A stretch of 64,000 bases of DNA. Origin: Clitopilus passeckerianus (lineage: Eukaryota; Basidiomycota; Agaricomycetes; Agaricales; Entolomataceae). Each line of letters begins with the position of its first letter. Position 1 is the first letter of the stretch. The notes beneath the pieces were generated by a model, which saw only the letters and a list, made by a program, of their open reading frames with translations, ran no database searches and was not told the origin of the DNA. Shown in pieces: positions 46,750-57,826 of this stretch. Both the position numbers and the translations under genes were made by a program. The stretch lies in the NCBI GenBank assembly GCA_944990035.1, contig CALYLX010000155.1:248001-312000 (forward strand), in the 5' to 3' direction.

Positions 46750-47234
46750 TGTTATGATTTTGCTTACATGTTTCTTCTTACATACCCCGGCCCGCTTACC
46801 TATGCACGATTACTCACATATGCTGCGCATCACTGCGCATTTTTCACCTTTTTCCATGCTTACTCCGCATCTCTCACAATCGTGAGAGACTTATACCTTA
46901 TCTGATTCTTTCTGACTCACATCGAGTCATACTGACTCATGTACTTACTCATCATGCTGCGCATGACTCATTACTTACTCAGCATGCTGCGCATGCGCTA
47001 TATTTAGAACTACTAGATAAGTATATAAACCTGTACCATTTGGTCAAGGCTCCTCAGCTTGACCTAGGCAATCTACCTAACTGCTTAGTTCTCTACTTCG
47101 CCTTTAAGTCCCTTGCTTCGTCAATCTCACCAGGTCGTCAGTACAGCCGCAGCTGCTGACAAATCTCTGTCTTTGTCTGTCAAAGACATCGAGCATAAAC
47201 AGTATTACCTAAGTTGTTAGGCTCTGCCTTAACA
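46750..47234 (+). repeat. 3' LTR of element 2
   Basis: 485 bp, TGTTATG to TTAACA. Preceded by the purine-rich tract AGCGAGAGGGTAA (46738-46749). Confidence 0.95.
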
Positions 47235-47918
47235 GGGCCACCTGGCTCTCTCTCAGCCCCACAAGCTACCTCAAACATCTATTCCATGTGGGTTCATACA
47301 ATGCTCCAGCATCATGCCAATGGCGGGGACGATTCTTTTCGTTCATTGGGCAGAAAGAGACGTGCAGCATATTGGCGTGACTGCCTGGCTCCCGAACTGT
47401 GTTTCCTGTCAGGAATGATGAAAGCAATAGGTCTTTATTTATCTGCACCCTGGCCTCACATCAACCAGAATCCGGAAAATGACTGGCCTTGGAACCATGC
47501 TCATACTGTCTTGAAGATGCTCTTGCTGAAGGAAATCCTTGCTATGCGGGGGCGCGGCGAGAATATTCAGGTTAGCAGGCTACCTCGGCCGGCTCAACCA
47601 CCTCCAACCACAGATTTCATGAAATCTACAATTACCACCACGATGGTGCTGCTGAAACCAAACCAGGCTTCTAAATGTGGGCCTCCGCCTGCGGAAGAAG
47701 AAAAAGAACTGTATCACCAACAGAAGAAAATTCGTACCCAGGCGGAAGATCCAACCCTGGAAGAGGTTGGTCTGACATCTGCTAGATCCACCCTCTCTCG
47801 TGAAGCTATACATGCCAGACAAATGTACCGCCATGATAAGATGTTTCAACATCATATCCCGATATATCCAAGTTTTATGCTCCATAATCTGATATGCCTG
47901 TCTGTAACTACTTTTTGA

Positions 47919-48599
47919 ACTTGTCGATAGCTTGAGTCACCTGTAAATTTAGGTCCTTGAATGGTATCGAGTTTTAAGCCAGTGTGAATGTACAAAGATT
48001 GGGTTCATTGGCATCGCCCAGAACTCGATTTTGAAAGAGCAAGCTGCGTCATCCATTATTCCTTACTGTGTGACTTTCGTCTACTAGTCGGCGCCAGTTC
48101 CTCCATCACACTCGTGGCATTGTTTGTGAATCCCCTTAACCAGCCAAACAATAATCTGAGTCAGGAACCTGACCTTCCTCTTGTCGCCCTTCCATTCACT
48201 TGTATGCTTTCTGATGCTTTCCAGCTGCCGCACCAGATGACGCACCCGAAGCGCGGACAGTGGTCTCCAAACCGATGACGAAACTCAATTCGACATTGAT
48301 ATGCGCTGAGCGAGCGTTGAGGTTTGTTGATCCGAAGAGCGCAGCCACTGGTGGCTCTGTTGTGCCCTCTATTCGCCCATATAAATAAACAATTGTGAGG
48401 ATATATAGAGGGTTATGAGTTTCAGCCCTCGATCTAGACATTAATTGATCCTGTCAGGCAAATATCCCTACTGCTAGCTCCGATGGACACACCCGTGGCA
48501 CTGGGGACTGTGAAGCGCTGGCTGGGAGCACTCCATTGCAAGAGATCGTAGCGAGACAGTGGCATAGTCACAGTCTTAGTCGTACTCGAGAAAACCTAA
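47919..48599. other. No gene recognised
   Basis: Sequence between the end of the kinase relic and the 3' end of the GH3 pseudogene. A 96-codon frame at 47988-48278 lacks recognisable features. Confidence 0.35.
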
Positions 48600-48836
48600 G
48601 AGTGCATTCACCTCGTGCCTGCGTGCCCCACTACTGAGCCCGAATTTTTGATAGTGAAAGAAATGGTAATAACCTTCTGGTGCAACCTGATTCGCGTGTC
48701 AGAGTCAAAGGAGTATTTTCCCCAAAGTGACAAATTGAGCTCACCAAGAATCCAGAGCAGAGCCGGGGGGAGCTGTACCCGACGGGATTGAGCTGCTAAC
48801 GATCAATCCGGGTACTAAAACGTGGTGTACGAGAGT

Positions 48837-49465
48837 TGTCGGAAAAACCCAAAAGTGGTTATAATTGGCCCGAGATCATAACCAAGAACATAACCGATCA
48901 AGACCTGCCTGGCCGGGTTGTAACCTCATTGCGATATAATTGGCCCGAGATCATAACCAAGAACATAACCGATCAAGACCTGCCTGGCCGGGTTGTAACC
49001 TCATTGCGATAATGAAGGGAAGGTTGTATTCAGGTCAGAACTCAACCCTGTTGATTAGAGCCCGAAAGCTCGTTCCGCGCTGGATTTGTAAGCCAAAACT
49101 CGTCCTAATTTGGTAGTCGACACCTTGAAAAGACCAATTTTGCGAGTTCCAAGAATCAACACCTATCCCAGACAGCCTCAATTCGCGCACATAATGAAGA
49201 GCGTGATTGGGGGCCATAGCGGGAGATGAATTGGTTTGCTCTGAACCAACGTGACCTATCCTTCATACACGCGCGAGAACTATCCCATTGATGGTGATGG
49301 TCATGGCCTTCCAAATGGGGACTCGGCTGGCTTGGTTCTGGCCTGGGTTATGACCTAGTTATGATCATTTCGTTGGTGGATGGGTAGGATAATAACTATA
49401 CTGTTCGGTTGCGGCGGTCATAACCAGTTGTAATCCATCAGAATCTCGGGATCTTTTTTCCGACA
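48837..49465. mobile_element. 629-bp TIR element inside GH3 pseudogene
   Basis: Starts TGTCGGAAAAACCC and ends with the inverted match ...TTTTTTCCGACA (11-bp TIR), flanked by GT on each side. Removing it restores the GH3 alignment (GGAC|TCTCGTACACC against GGACTGTCATACACT in the intact gene). Inside, the motif ATAACC/GGTTAT recurs near both ends, and a 75-bp unit is repeated in tandem. No transposase frame is present. Superfamily not assigned. Confidence 0.65.
48861..49010. repeat. Perfect 2 x 75-bp tandem duplication
   Basis: ATAATTGGCCCGAGATCATA... repeats exactly at 48861-48935 and 48936-49010. It lies within the TIR element and contains several copies of ATAACC. The lack of any mismatch points to a recent event or an assembly artefact. 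Confidence 0.9.
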
Positions 49466-52260
49466 GTCCATAGCCGAATTCAAACCTAGGCGCAATTTGT
49501 TCTTATCGAAGTAGCGGTAATCCACGAAGATGCCCTCGCTGTAAGCAATTTGGAGACCTCCACCATCGTAGTCAACCGATAGGATAAGGAAGGCGACCAC
49601 TGGTGATCACTCAGTAATATCATCCAGAGAGTAAATTACTAGTAACTTGGGTTGTATACGCCCCAAATAACAAGGACAAGCGAGTTCCCTGCTTCCCACC
49701 CATCAAGTCCACTCCAGACGATTGCGATAACTAAGGTTTGATCTAAACAACTGGCCAGGGAGAGCGATGCTATGGACATACCATTGGGATGGTTGACCCA
49801 TGCTTCTGTAATGATTGGTCCAACACTTTCAACGACAACATTCCTGTCTGCCTTAACACTTGCAACCTTTGCAATTAGAGCATCCTGGCAGTGCAGACGG
49901 AGTTGGCGCCCTGAACCGTCGATAGGCGATACTTACTCCTCCATGCCATGAATTGAGGTCGTTTCGATCGCCAAAGTTGCCCTTAATGATGAGGTACCCA
50001 TCGCCGGAATCCGCTAGAAAGGGGAATTTGAGCATCTTGAAGAAATATAGCGACCTCTCACGAAGACAAAGGTGACATCCTTTCCAGCGGCAACACTGGC
50101 AGCCGTTCGAGTCGCTTAAGGGCGAAGTGGCAGTTACCCGAGTGCCTCGACCTTGGTAGTAGAAAGCGGCTGTGAGGTAATAAGCATGAGCATATTCCGG
50201 TGGGCCAGGACTTGGTTATACGCACGTCAATCAAATATGAGAACTCTGCAGTTCCACTGCGCCATCCTTAGCCACGACATCGGCCTTACAAGATATCATT
50301 GTGGCAAGGACGCTTTACCCATAGCAAGGACGCCATCAACTCCGGCGCGGTCAGCGTATCTGAGGAAGAGTAAGCGATAGATAGCGCCACTATAAAATAT
50401 GGGGGCACCCACTAGGCCCCTTCAACTGGGACCACCTGCGTTGCCAACAACAATGATCGTCTTGGGTGACTTGATTGGGAGAGCATACTTAGTGTTCTTC
50501 AACAGGTCTGTTGAGGCTGCTCCAATGGTTCGAATCAAGCCGGAACATCAACCGTATTAGACGGCGCATGATGAGGTGCGAAAGTTGAACATACATGGAA
50601 ACCCTTATTGACGGATAGGGCCAGGTGCTTCAAAGACCTGTACTAGGTGCCAGTGAGTGGTTTAAAGGTGATTTAGATTCAGAGGCGCTCATAGTTGCTT
50701 GCCAGTCTATGGCCCAATTTCGGTAAGAAGTTGGAGTATTAAAGAGAGGGAGACTGACCAGACATAACACCTAAGGACCCAGGCGCCAGTCCAGGAAGCT
50801 ATCCAGGCATGAAGTAAACACGTACAGCCTGGGAAGCCAAACTCGCCCTTCAGGACCCCGTTAAGCATCTTGTCATCCTCGCAAGCATAGCTTCCATTGA
50901 CTGATAAAGGATGATGTGTGAGTACACGGTTACATTTTTACCAATGCTATAATAGTCTCACTTTGATCTAGTAAACAGCGAAACGTGTTCAGAAGGTGGA
51001 TTTAGGGCCCAACCACCGAACTTAGTGTAAATGCGCATAACCGAGGCAACATTAGCTTGTACGCTTCGAAGGAACTGTATTCGCGGGCATTGGTTCGGGA
51101 TTCTAGGTTTTGCAATGGAGATACTTACAGGCGCTAATAGATTTCATGATTCTGGTCAAGACAGTCAGTGGTGATGTGGCGGTTTGCATCACTTATGGTT
51201 CTGTCATCCACATTTAATTCGGCGCACTCGAGCCGCGAGTGCGTGTTCCTGTTCATTGTTGATGTAGTGTTTCGGCCAGGCTACATACTCTCGTGAGGGG
51301 CCTTGGCCGACTGATACAATAAAAGGCAGACTAACCCCGAACACCTTGTGATTGAAATACCATTGATGACGCTGAACTCTGCTTCGCCTGAGAGGTATGG
51401 GTCGCCACCGAAGCTCGTTTCTAAATGTTAGAATCATGCTGATAAAGGAAGTAGGGGTGGCTTACCCCTCCCAATTTCCGCCGGCGGCGGGTGCTCGTAT
51501 GATGTTCCTGGTATATATGTCAAATGAGTTCTTAGAAACAAAGATACTCTCTTTACATCATAGTTCCAAGCTGGACGTTGATGATGCCACCCGTTCCATG
51601 GTGTTCTGCTCCCATTGCAGCACCGTTCCATCGCACGGAGTGCGATCGAAGGTGGCAAAAACATTTATCCCACTATGAATAGGCTTTGAATGCCCTTCTG
51701 CACAGAAGAGAGACTATGACTGACGCTGTGAAGGCCAAGGCATTTTATTAAGTCTGACGCCCAAAGGGCTGTCTGAAAAGAATAGTCAGTATGGTTCAAA
51801 GATAGATCTAGACTATGACGCATACCTTGTAAGCACAGACCAGGGAAGTTGATGGTCGAAATAGCAGGAGTGTTTCCAAGACATGGCCCTGGGGACCTCG
51901 TTAATTCATAGTTCACTATTAAAAATCTGCAGGATATTACCGGTCTGTCATCCAAGCCCCGTGGCGAGGTTGACCTTGTCGTTCAACGATAACTTTGAAA
52001 TGAATACTTGGGCCCGTCCAAAGACATTAGTCCCAGGCCCGCCACCACTGTGGAACATTCGGCCGCATTGCCTCACCTTTGAGTAAGCTGCAGCCCATTC
52101 AGGCGAGAGATTTTTTTGCAGCCGAAGCTGCGCAGAAATGGCTGACAAGAACCGCTAGCTACTTTGGGGGTAAGCCTTAGAAACCCACGTAGCCTCGGTC
52201 GGGTAGGTTAATTGAGCAGATGCCCAGCGTCCCATACGGCAAAATAGTGGCTTGGAAAAC

Positions 52261-53305
52261 ATTGTACACGTTGCATCTCGAGCTAGGTACCCGCCAAAAA
52301 GAAAAATGTCTTGGGATACAACAGGATCCACCCGGCTCGTCGATCTAGCATCCATGCTGCTCTCGTCCAGTTACAGGCAGGTGATAGGGCTGCGGATATA
52401 ATGAATACTGGGCCCCACTTCAATAGTGACAGTGCTGAGGATGCATTAGTGTTCATGCCGCAGGAGAACCGCGCCGTTGAAGCCTGAGTTGTTCCACGAC
52501 TGCGACAATCAGCACAGGGCGAAGGTCATCGTCTCTCCCACCACGTGTTCGGGCCGTCTGACCGCCGCCAGAAAAAACCCACCCATCCCTGCCCCAACCT
52601 TCTTCATTTCCTTTATAGGTCCTCCACACGGGCTGCCTGTTCACCTGCCAGATCCAATTCTCCATTTTCTAATACTGGCACGTACGGCCATAAATCCTGG
52701 GCTGCATGATCGGCAGGTGTTAAGAACGCTCAATTCTCAAAAGTCGATTCGTCTGAATTGACGCCGAAGGACATGGCGCCAGAGTTGTCACGTTTTTTTC
52801 CCTCAGAAATGGTTTTATACTGCTAACCATCGATTTCTCGCGCCATTTGGCTATCTGCAGTTCGGGTCAGACAATGCCTTCTCCCGGTCGCCACCTGAAA
52901 CGGCATTATGCGCAAAGTCGAGGACGTATTGTCATCCAAAGAAGCCGGGAGGTCGAGAGGAGACTGAACTATTTGTTGTCGGAAGCACCCAAGGCTACGC
53001 ACTAGATACGGAGCACTCACGACGCCGTTGGAAGTGGAATACACCTTGTGCAGTGATAGTGCTAAAGCGGCGAAAATTCATATTACAAGCCTAAATAATC
53101 CGATAAGATAACAAGGAGATGAGTGCGAACATACGGTAGAAATAGCGAAAATAGTAGCCGGCGTATGGAGGAGGCTGGCTGGACAGAACGCGAAATAGAG
53201 TAGGCGGTCATGGGCTGCGCAAGGGGAAAACGTTACCCTGATCAAGGCCACTGGGGCTAAGTCATGGTAAGGCCTGACCGAGTTGTCGCCATTGAGGTCC
53301 TATTA
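52261..53305. other. GH3-derived flank and gene-free sequence
   Basis: 52261-52600 is degraded GH3 upstream sequence. The remainder shows no gene; 53060-53230 resembles the stretch at 57470-57680, the equivalent flank of the second ARID gene. Confidence 0.4.
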
Positions 53306-54600
53306 CTAGGCACGATTCATCTTGCGACGAGATTCTATCCACGAGTTAATATACACCTGGTCAAAGCCACTAAGATATTCTTTGTAGAGTTGAGCAAGGC
53401 GGTGGGATGTGCCAGGTCCGGCCCTGGCAGGTTCTGTGCTCGAGGCAGGAATAGTAACGAAGCCCATACGAGCTCCAATGACAGGCCAGAGCTCCTTGTC
53501 AAGTACCTATGAAAGAACGATCTCAGTCGGGCTTTGTTTCGACACGATAAAGTCGACATACCTTCACCCACCCGCCTTCCTGCAAGACGTTGACGTGTAG
53601 TGCATGCATATCAATTTGTTGACCTCCCATATTCAGTTTCAGGCCATGCTTGTCCGCATAGGTATTGTAGGAGGCCTGAAATCTATTCCGTTCCAATGGA
53701 GGAGGAAGGGAATTATCGAGCTTGCCCTGGACGGCTTCATCGTGCGGCACTTCCCGTTCCTTCTCAAGGCAGGTGGGCAACGAAGATTGGTTTACAATCG
53801 CGGAGCTGTCGCCGGTGGTCTGCTCAGAAGCAGGGTCGTTTCCTCGAGATCGATTATTGCTTTCCGCGGAACGATTGGAAGGAAGATCGCTACCAGCCTT
53901 GCTGGCCAGATCTTTCTGGCGATTATCAATGAAAGAATTGATGTAGACCTTATCAAAGGGGGCAAGGTATTCCTTGTAAACCTGAGCGAGGCGTTGAGCT
54001 ATGCCAGGTCCCGATTTAGCGGGTTGCGTATTCGTTCCCGGAAAGATAACAAAGCCCATGCGACCACCGATCACACTCCACAAGCCCTGATCATGCACCT
54101 GTGAACAAAGCAATGAGATCCGTATGAGATCCGTCCATCCGAAGCCAGAAAAGTAACACACACCTTGTTCCAACCGCCTTCTCGCATGACATCGACGTGT
54201 AGTGCGTGCATATCAATGTATCGATCCTCAACGTTCAGTAAACGTGTCAATCCCATTTCATACGCAATGTCCTGTTTAGCTGTATAAGTTTTGTATTCCT
54301 CCTCGAATCTATCCTTGTCCAATGGGGAGGAAGGGCATTGTTGTCCCGGAGCTCTGCAACAGGAGGCTCTTCCAATTCCATTTTGACACGCTTAGATGAC
54401 GATGGTTCATTCGCAGAGCTTTGGCTACTTGACTGCTCAGAGGCTAGATTCTCCTCTCGAAATCGCTTATACAGTTTTTTGGAAGCCAAGGGTTCTTTGG
54501 CCACAGTACGAGGTCCCGTATTACTAGCAGATGCAGGAGAGGGTTGGATGGCTGAGGTCTCTGCTCTAGGTTGCTTTCCGGACGGCTGATTGGTTTCCAT
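53306..54600 (-). CDS. Double-ARID nuclear protein, copy 1 (one-base frameshift)
   Basis: Starts METNQPSGKQP at 54600. Three exons (54600-54164, 54098-53562, 53506-53306); stop TAG at 53306. The N-terminal ~130 residues are disordered, with SSKRVKMELEE combining a basic patch and a VKME sumoylation-type motif. Then come two ARID domains. The first contains YIDMHALHVDVMREGGWNK, then after an intron DQGLWSVIGGRMGFV and AQRLAQVYKEYL. The second contains QIDMHALHVNVLQEGGWVK, then DKELWPVIGARMGFV and HRLAQLYKEYLSGFD. ARID is a helical DNA-binding fold found, for example, in the Swi1 subunit of SWI/SNF. Exon 1 is one base short of frame: LPP reads CCTCCCCATTGG where the paralog pattern needs another C. 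This may be a sequence error; with it the product would be 391 residues. Confidence 0.8.
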
Positions 54601-55708
54601 AGTGTTGGATGACTTGATAGAGGCTGGACTGGACTTCGGAGTCGGAGGTGAAGGAGCTCAACAGGATTCCCGCTATCATCTCATTATTAATAGGTTTTAG
54701 TGGACCTCAAAAATCGAAAGTGGGTGTAATTTGATTCACCATTTTCCCCAAAAAGGCTGTCACGTGTCCCCACATAAAATTCAAAAAGAAATTCTGACAC
54801 AGACGAGACGACGAAAGAAATAGGAACAGGTAAAGTAGTCCGTAATCTCGAGCAACGATAGTTTGTACCAGAAAAGCTGCAATGCAAGATGAATTCGAAC
54901 CAAGCGCTTGGTATTTGGTTACGAGTCTGGAGTTTACGGAAGCGAGTCCTTTTTCCTATGAGGGTCCTAAGCGACCGTCCGCATCAGTGATGGGTTACGT
55001 CCCCCCTTTGCGGTTGGTTCGCTTGATGCACTATTGCCTCTTTGGGCTTATGCCCCACAGAAATTGCGTCATAGACCCATGTATGGTATACAAACACATG
55101 GTCCCCTCCTCGACTATCACTGCCGAATACATGGCCATCACGCTCTACGGCCATAGCCGTCCATACCTGCCGTACGGCCCGTACCATGCCTTTGGTCCTC
55201 AACTGCACCTCTGAAGTTGACGCTGAACGTTAAACGTTAAACCACTGTCAATGACCTGTCTTCTCGTACAATGAATGCCGAATGTACATCTTCAAGTTAG
55301 CCTTTACAAACATTATCGGACACCCAGTTGGTTTCGGAGCCTATGGACAACATGTCGCGCCCATACAGAAACTTGAGAACATGTAGTAATCACAAGTAGG
55401 CTGTGGTTCATTGCATCTCAGAGTATAGATAACTCGGGTAAAGGAGGTCACCATAATAAAGTAAACTCCAGACTCGTAAACCGCCATGCGAAGCATTGGC
55501 CATCCCCACAAGTTACGTAAGGTTACCCAGTTGTGGTGGTTGTCGTCGACGACGTTTTCATTTAGTGATGATTGCTCATAGTGGACGCGCCTTGAGAGTC
55601 TATCGATGTCTATCCATTGGTTCGTCCAACAAGTTACATACGTCTGCCTCTCCTACAAACCTAAGGCCTAATATTCCAGGTATGAGTATGTTTAAGTTGT
55701 CCACCTTA
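54601..55708. other. No gene recognised
   Basis: About 1.1 kb with short frames only; a 110-codon frame at 54882-55214 has no recognisable feature. Confidence 0.35.
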
Positions 55709-57101
55709 TTACGTCCGGTCCAGAAAGGCTAAGTCCGTATTGAACGGGCATTCACGAGCATGAACGCCGCGCCAGCCGCAATGGCAGCATTGTGGAGCAG
55801 CTCTACATCTTATAGAAAATATCTTGAAGGGTTGTTGGGCTTTCGCAAGTAAGTCACATCTGTGAAGCATGAAGTCACCCCATCACAATCAAATGGACAC
55901 CTCTGCTCACCCTTGACTCCAAAACCCGACATTGCGGTGGTTGTCAGGATCCCGAAAGCTATCACGGACGTTACACCGAGCATCGCAACGGAAACTGGTT
56001 GAACGAAATCATTCCTTTGAGCTGCTGACGACAGATCAAACACACTCACCAGTCCACCCACCCGTCCGCTGATTCAATGGTGGTATTACTGTAATGACAG
56101 CGGGGACAACGCACGGCGCCAGAGTCGGGAGGCATGTTCGACCCACTTCGCTTTGCGACAACGACGCCGAGCTGCAACGAGGTTGCTTCGTTAACCTTCG
56201 CCTCCCATTCGTATGAGCGAACATGAAGCCCATTGGACAGAAGGACCGCATATTGTTGGAACTTTATGATGTTAATCGCGGGTCCGTCGGCGAATTGGAG
56301 TCTCAGTGCACCTAGGAACTTCTGTGGTTTAATGGTTGAGGCAAGTGTTCGTAATTACGGCGTGAAGGTACACATACCTCATAGCTTCTGCATAGGTCCA
56401 ACGGAAGGCAGAACGTCTTTCCAAAGAAATCTTCAATCTGAACGTGATGAGAAATCACCCTCCTCTGCATATCGGAAGAACCATGGAGAGATGAAGTGAT
56501 TCTGAAGCTAAAAGGAGACAATAAATCCACGAATTTGTCTCACCATGGAAAGGCGAACGTACAGAAGTATCTGCATAGTTTGATGGGATGCCATGAATTC
56601 CCTGCAGATTCCCCTCACCTGCCCCTTCGTGAACGAGGCCCACCTTATCCGTGTCCAAGCAAGCCGAAGTGCACGATACTTCCTACTCGAAGATTCTTTC
56701 GGAACAATATCCGCAAAATAACTCGTCGCGGCTTGGGATATCCTCTCCAAGGTCGACTGCATGCGCTTCATTTCCCTGCAAAGCCTCGATACTTCCATGG
56801 AGTCGAGTCGATTGCAATTCCGTTCGTCAAGCTTGAGAATCGGCGGAATCGTTTTCATCACAAGTTCGGTAACGCTCTCAGCGAGATCCTGAACCTTGTC
56901 CAGTCCACCGAATGTCCAATCTAACACAACCAGGACCTTCTCTGCAACCTCTCGAACTCGACAAGCTTCGCCATGGATATCCCAAGTAGGGCCCCTCCCA
57001 TTGATAGCTGTACTCGTGTTTGAACAGCCGGGAGATATGGAGTGCAGAGGGCTCGCATCCAAGGAGCAGACCTGGGTCACAGCGATTATGGTGCTCGTCA
57101 T
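55709..57101 (-). CDS. Ubiquitin-like domain family protein, copy 3
   Basis: Five exons (57101-56563, 56507-56378, 56321-56050, 55994-55911, 55859-55709) total 1176 nt, 391 residues, all phases consistent. Start MTSTIIAVTQV was chosen by alignment to copy 1 (MTNTVIATTYV). The N-terminal half is helical (VREVAEKVLVVLDW, DLAESVTELVMKTIPPIL, RRMQSTLERISQAA-like helices). The ubiquitin-like domain is VQIEDFFGKTFCLPLDLCRSY through RLQFADGPAINIIKFQQYAV and YEWEAKVNEATSLQLGVVVA. Next is CPRCHYSNTTIESADGWVDW with CDARC after an intron, a probable zinc site, and the C-terminus has CCHCGWRGVHAREC. Similar ubiquitin-like modules occur in fungal STAND-type and related orphan proteins; the biochemical role is unknown. 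It sits between two ARID genes, all on the same strand. Confidence 0.72.
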
Positions 57102-57826
57102 GGACCCATGAACATTGTAGACGCAGTGCTCTTGATTTTGAGCCGCCATGTGGGGGACGTAATGGGCGAAGGAAAGATGTATAACGCCACAGGGCAAGTA
57201 TATGTGAGGTGCACTGTGCACCGTACAAAGCCCAATATGTTGGATAGACGCCTCCACCACTGCACGTGCTAGGCACGGAAAGCGTTGGAGTTGAGGACAC
57301 CTTGGAAGCCGTCTCCTAAGTTCGGGTTGCAGACATCCAAGGGCCCAGAAACAGAGCGTTCATTGTCGAAACTTGAAGCACTCATGCCTGAATACCTTGT
57401 GCAAGAAAATACATATATAGCACAAGCCAATACAACTCTAAACGATCTGGTGAGAAAATGTCCATGATATGAGTGCAAATAGACGGTAAAATGGCGGGAA
57501 ATGTTCAGATACGTTCGTAATCTAGGCCTTGTCGGTAGCTGCTTCCGTAGTAGTGTGCTCAAGAAAGTGACCATACAACTATTCTAGATCCGTGATAACT
57601 CTACCGCGAGCGGGATGCAGGTCGCAGAAAGAAGTTGGGGCCGGTAGCCAGGCGTATGGAGGTGAAGAGAGGAACATAACCAGAAGGGACAGGGAGAATA
57701 AGCAGCCAGATGTTGACGTCCGCAATAACTTGCCATTTACATGGGACTGTACAGGCAAAAGGTGCAGGGCTCCCGGAGCCAAGCTGTGGTGGGCAGGCTG
57801 ACCAAGTTGTCGTTGTTGAGGTTCTA
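57102..57826. other. Intergenic, duplicated ARID 3' flank
   Basis: Sequence just below 57827 resembles the 3' flank of copy 1 (below 53306), which shows that the duplicated unit extends beyond the coding region. No gene seen. Confidence 0.4.

Larger units (their letters stand above)
39594..47234 (+). mobile_element. Ty3/gypsy chromovirus, older copy with nested LTR (element 2)
   Basis: Flanked by the 5-bp duplication GGGCC (39589-39593 and 47235-47239). LTRs at 39594-40453 (485 bp plus a 375-bp nested insertion) and 46750-47234 differ at several sites, many of them C to T or G to A. Internal organisation is the same as element 1. Gag-Pol carries five CGA-to-TGA stops, an upstream CAG-to-TAG and one frameshift, while the final ORF is intact. 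It lies in opposite orientation to element 1 and inside the other kinase copy. Confidence 0.95.
37545..47916 (+). pseudogene. FunK1-like protein kinase, copy 2, broken by MITE and chromovirus
   Basis: The likely start is MVANTTPIKKS at 37545. The frame is clean to 38544 (TPCGFVESPKRDWKEVENLF, WQLELNEHKYIFAPFYTRP, LVLKLSWRDSKCEEGRML). A TGA at 38545 replaces the CGA still present in copy 1. Next come the catalytic loop RGVLSRDVSRYNV, an intron (39096 to about 39143), the metal-site equivalent LADFDHATFW, a second intron (39240 to about 39288) and the activation-segment motif ERT|GTPMFIPLEFA, all typical of FunK1. Near 39530 the C-terminal DTESVY...MAWWL motif has Trp changed to stop. The retroelement (39594-47234) interrupts codons a few residues later, and the frame resumes at 47235 (PPGSLSAPQATSN) to 47916. 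The intron holding the MITE has lost its GT donor. Kinase regulation role is family inference; the gene is dead. Confidence 0.78.
48600..52260 (-). pseudogene. GH3 beta-glucosidase pseudogene
   Basis: Minus-strand paralog of the intact GH3 gene. Recognisable pieces in order: NLSPEWAAAYSKV and LSLNDKVNLATGLG (near 52000-52110), GPCLGNTPAISTINFPGLCL (near 51870), KHYINNEQEHAL (near 51250), ITEAWVNHPNG (near 49800), IWGVYNP (near 49650), GLQIAYSEGIFVDYRYFDK (near 49530) and, beyond an inserted element, LHQKVITISFT (near 48690). Frames shift repeatedly and stops are common. The signal peptide region is degraded. Similarity continues past the start codon into about 300 bp of 5' flank (to about 52600), so the duplication took the promoter with it. 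It is interrupted at the GLSYTT codons by a 629-bp TIR element. Confidence 0.85.
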
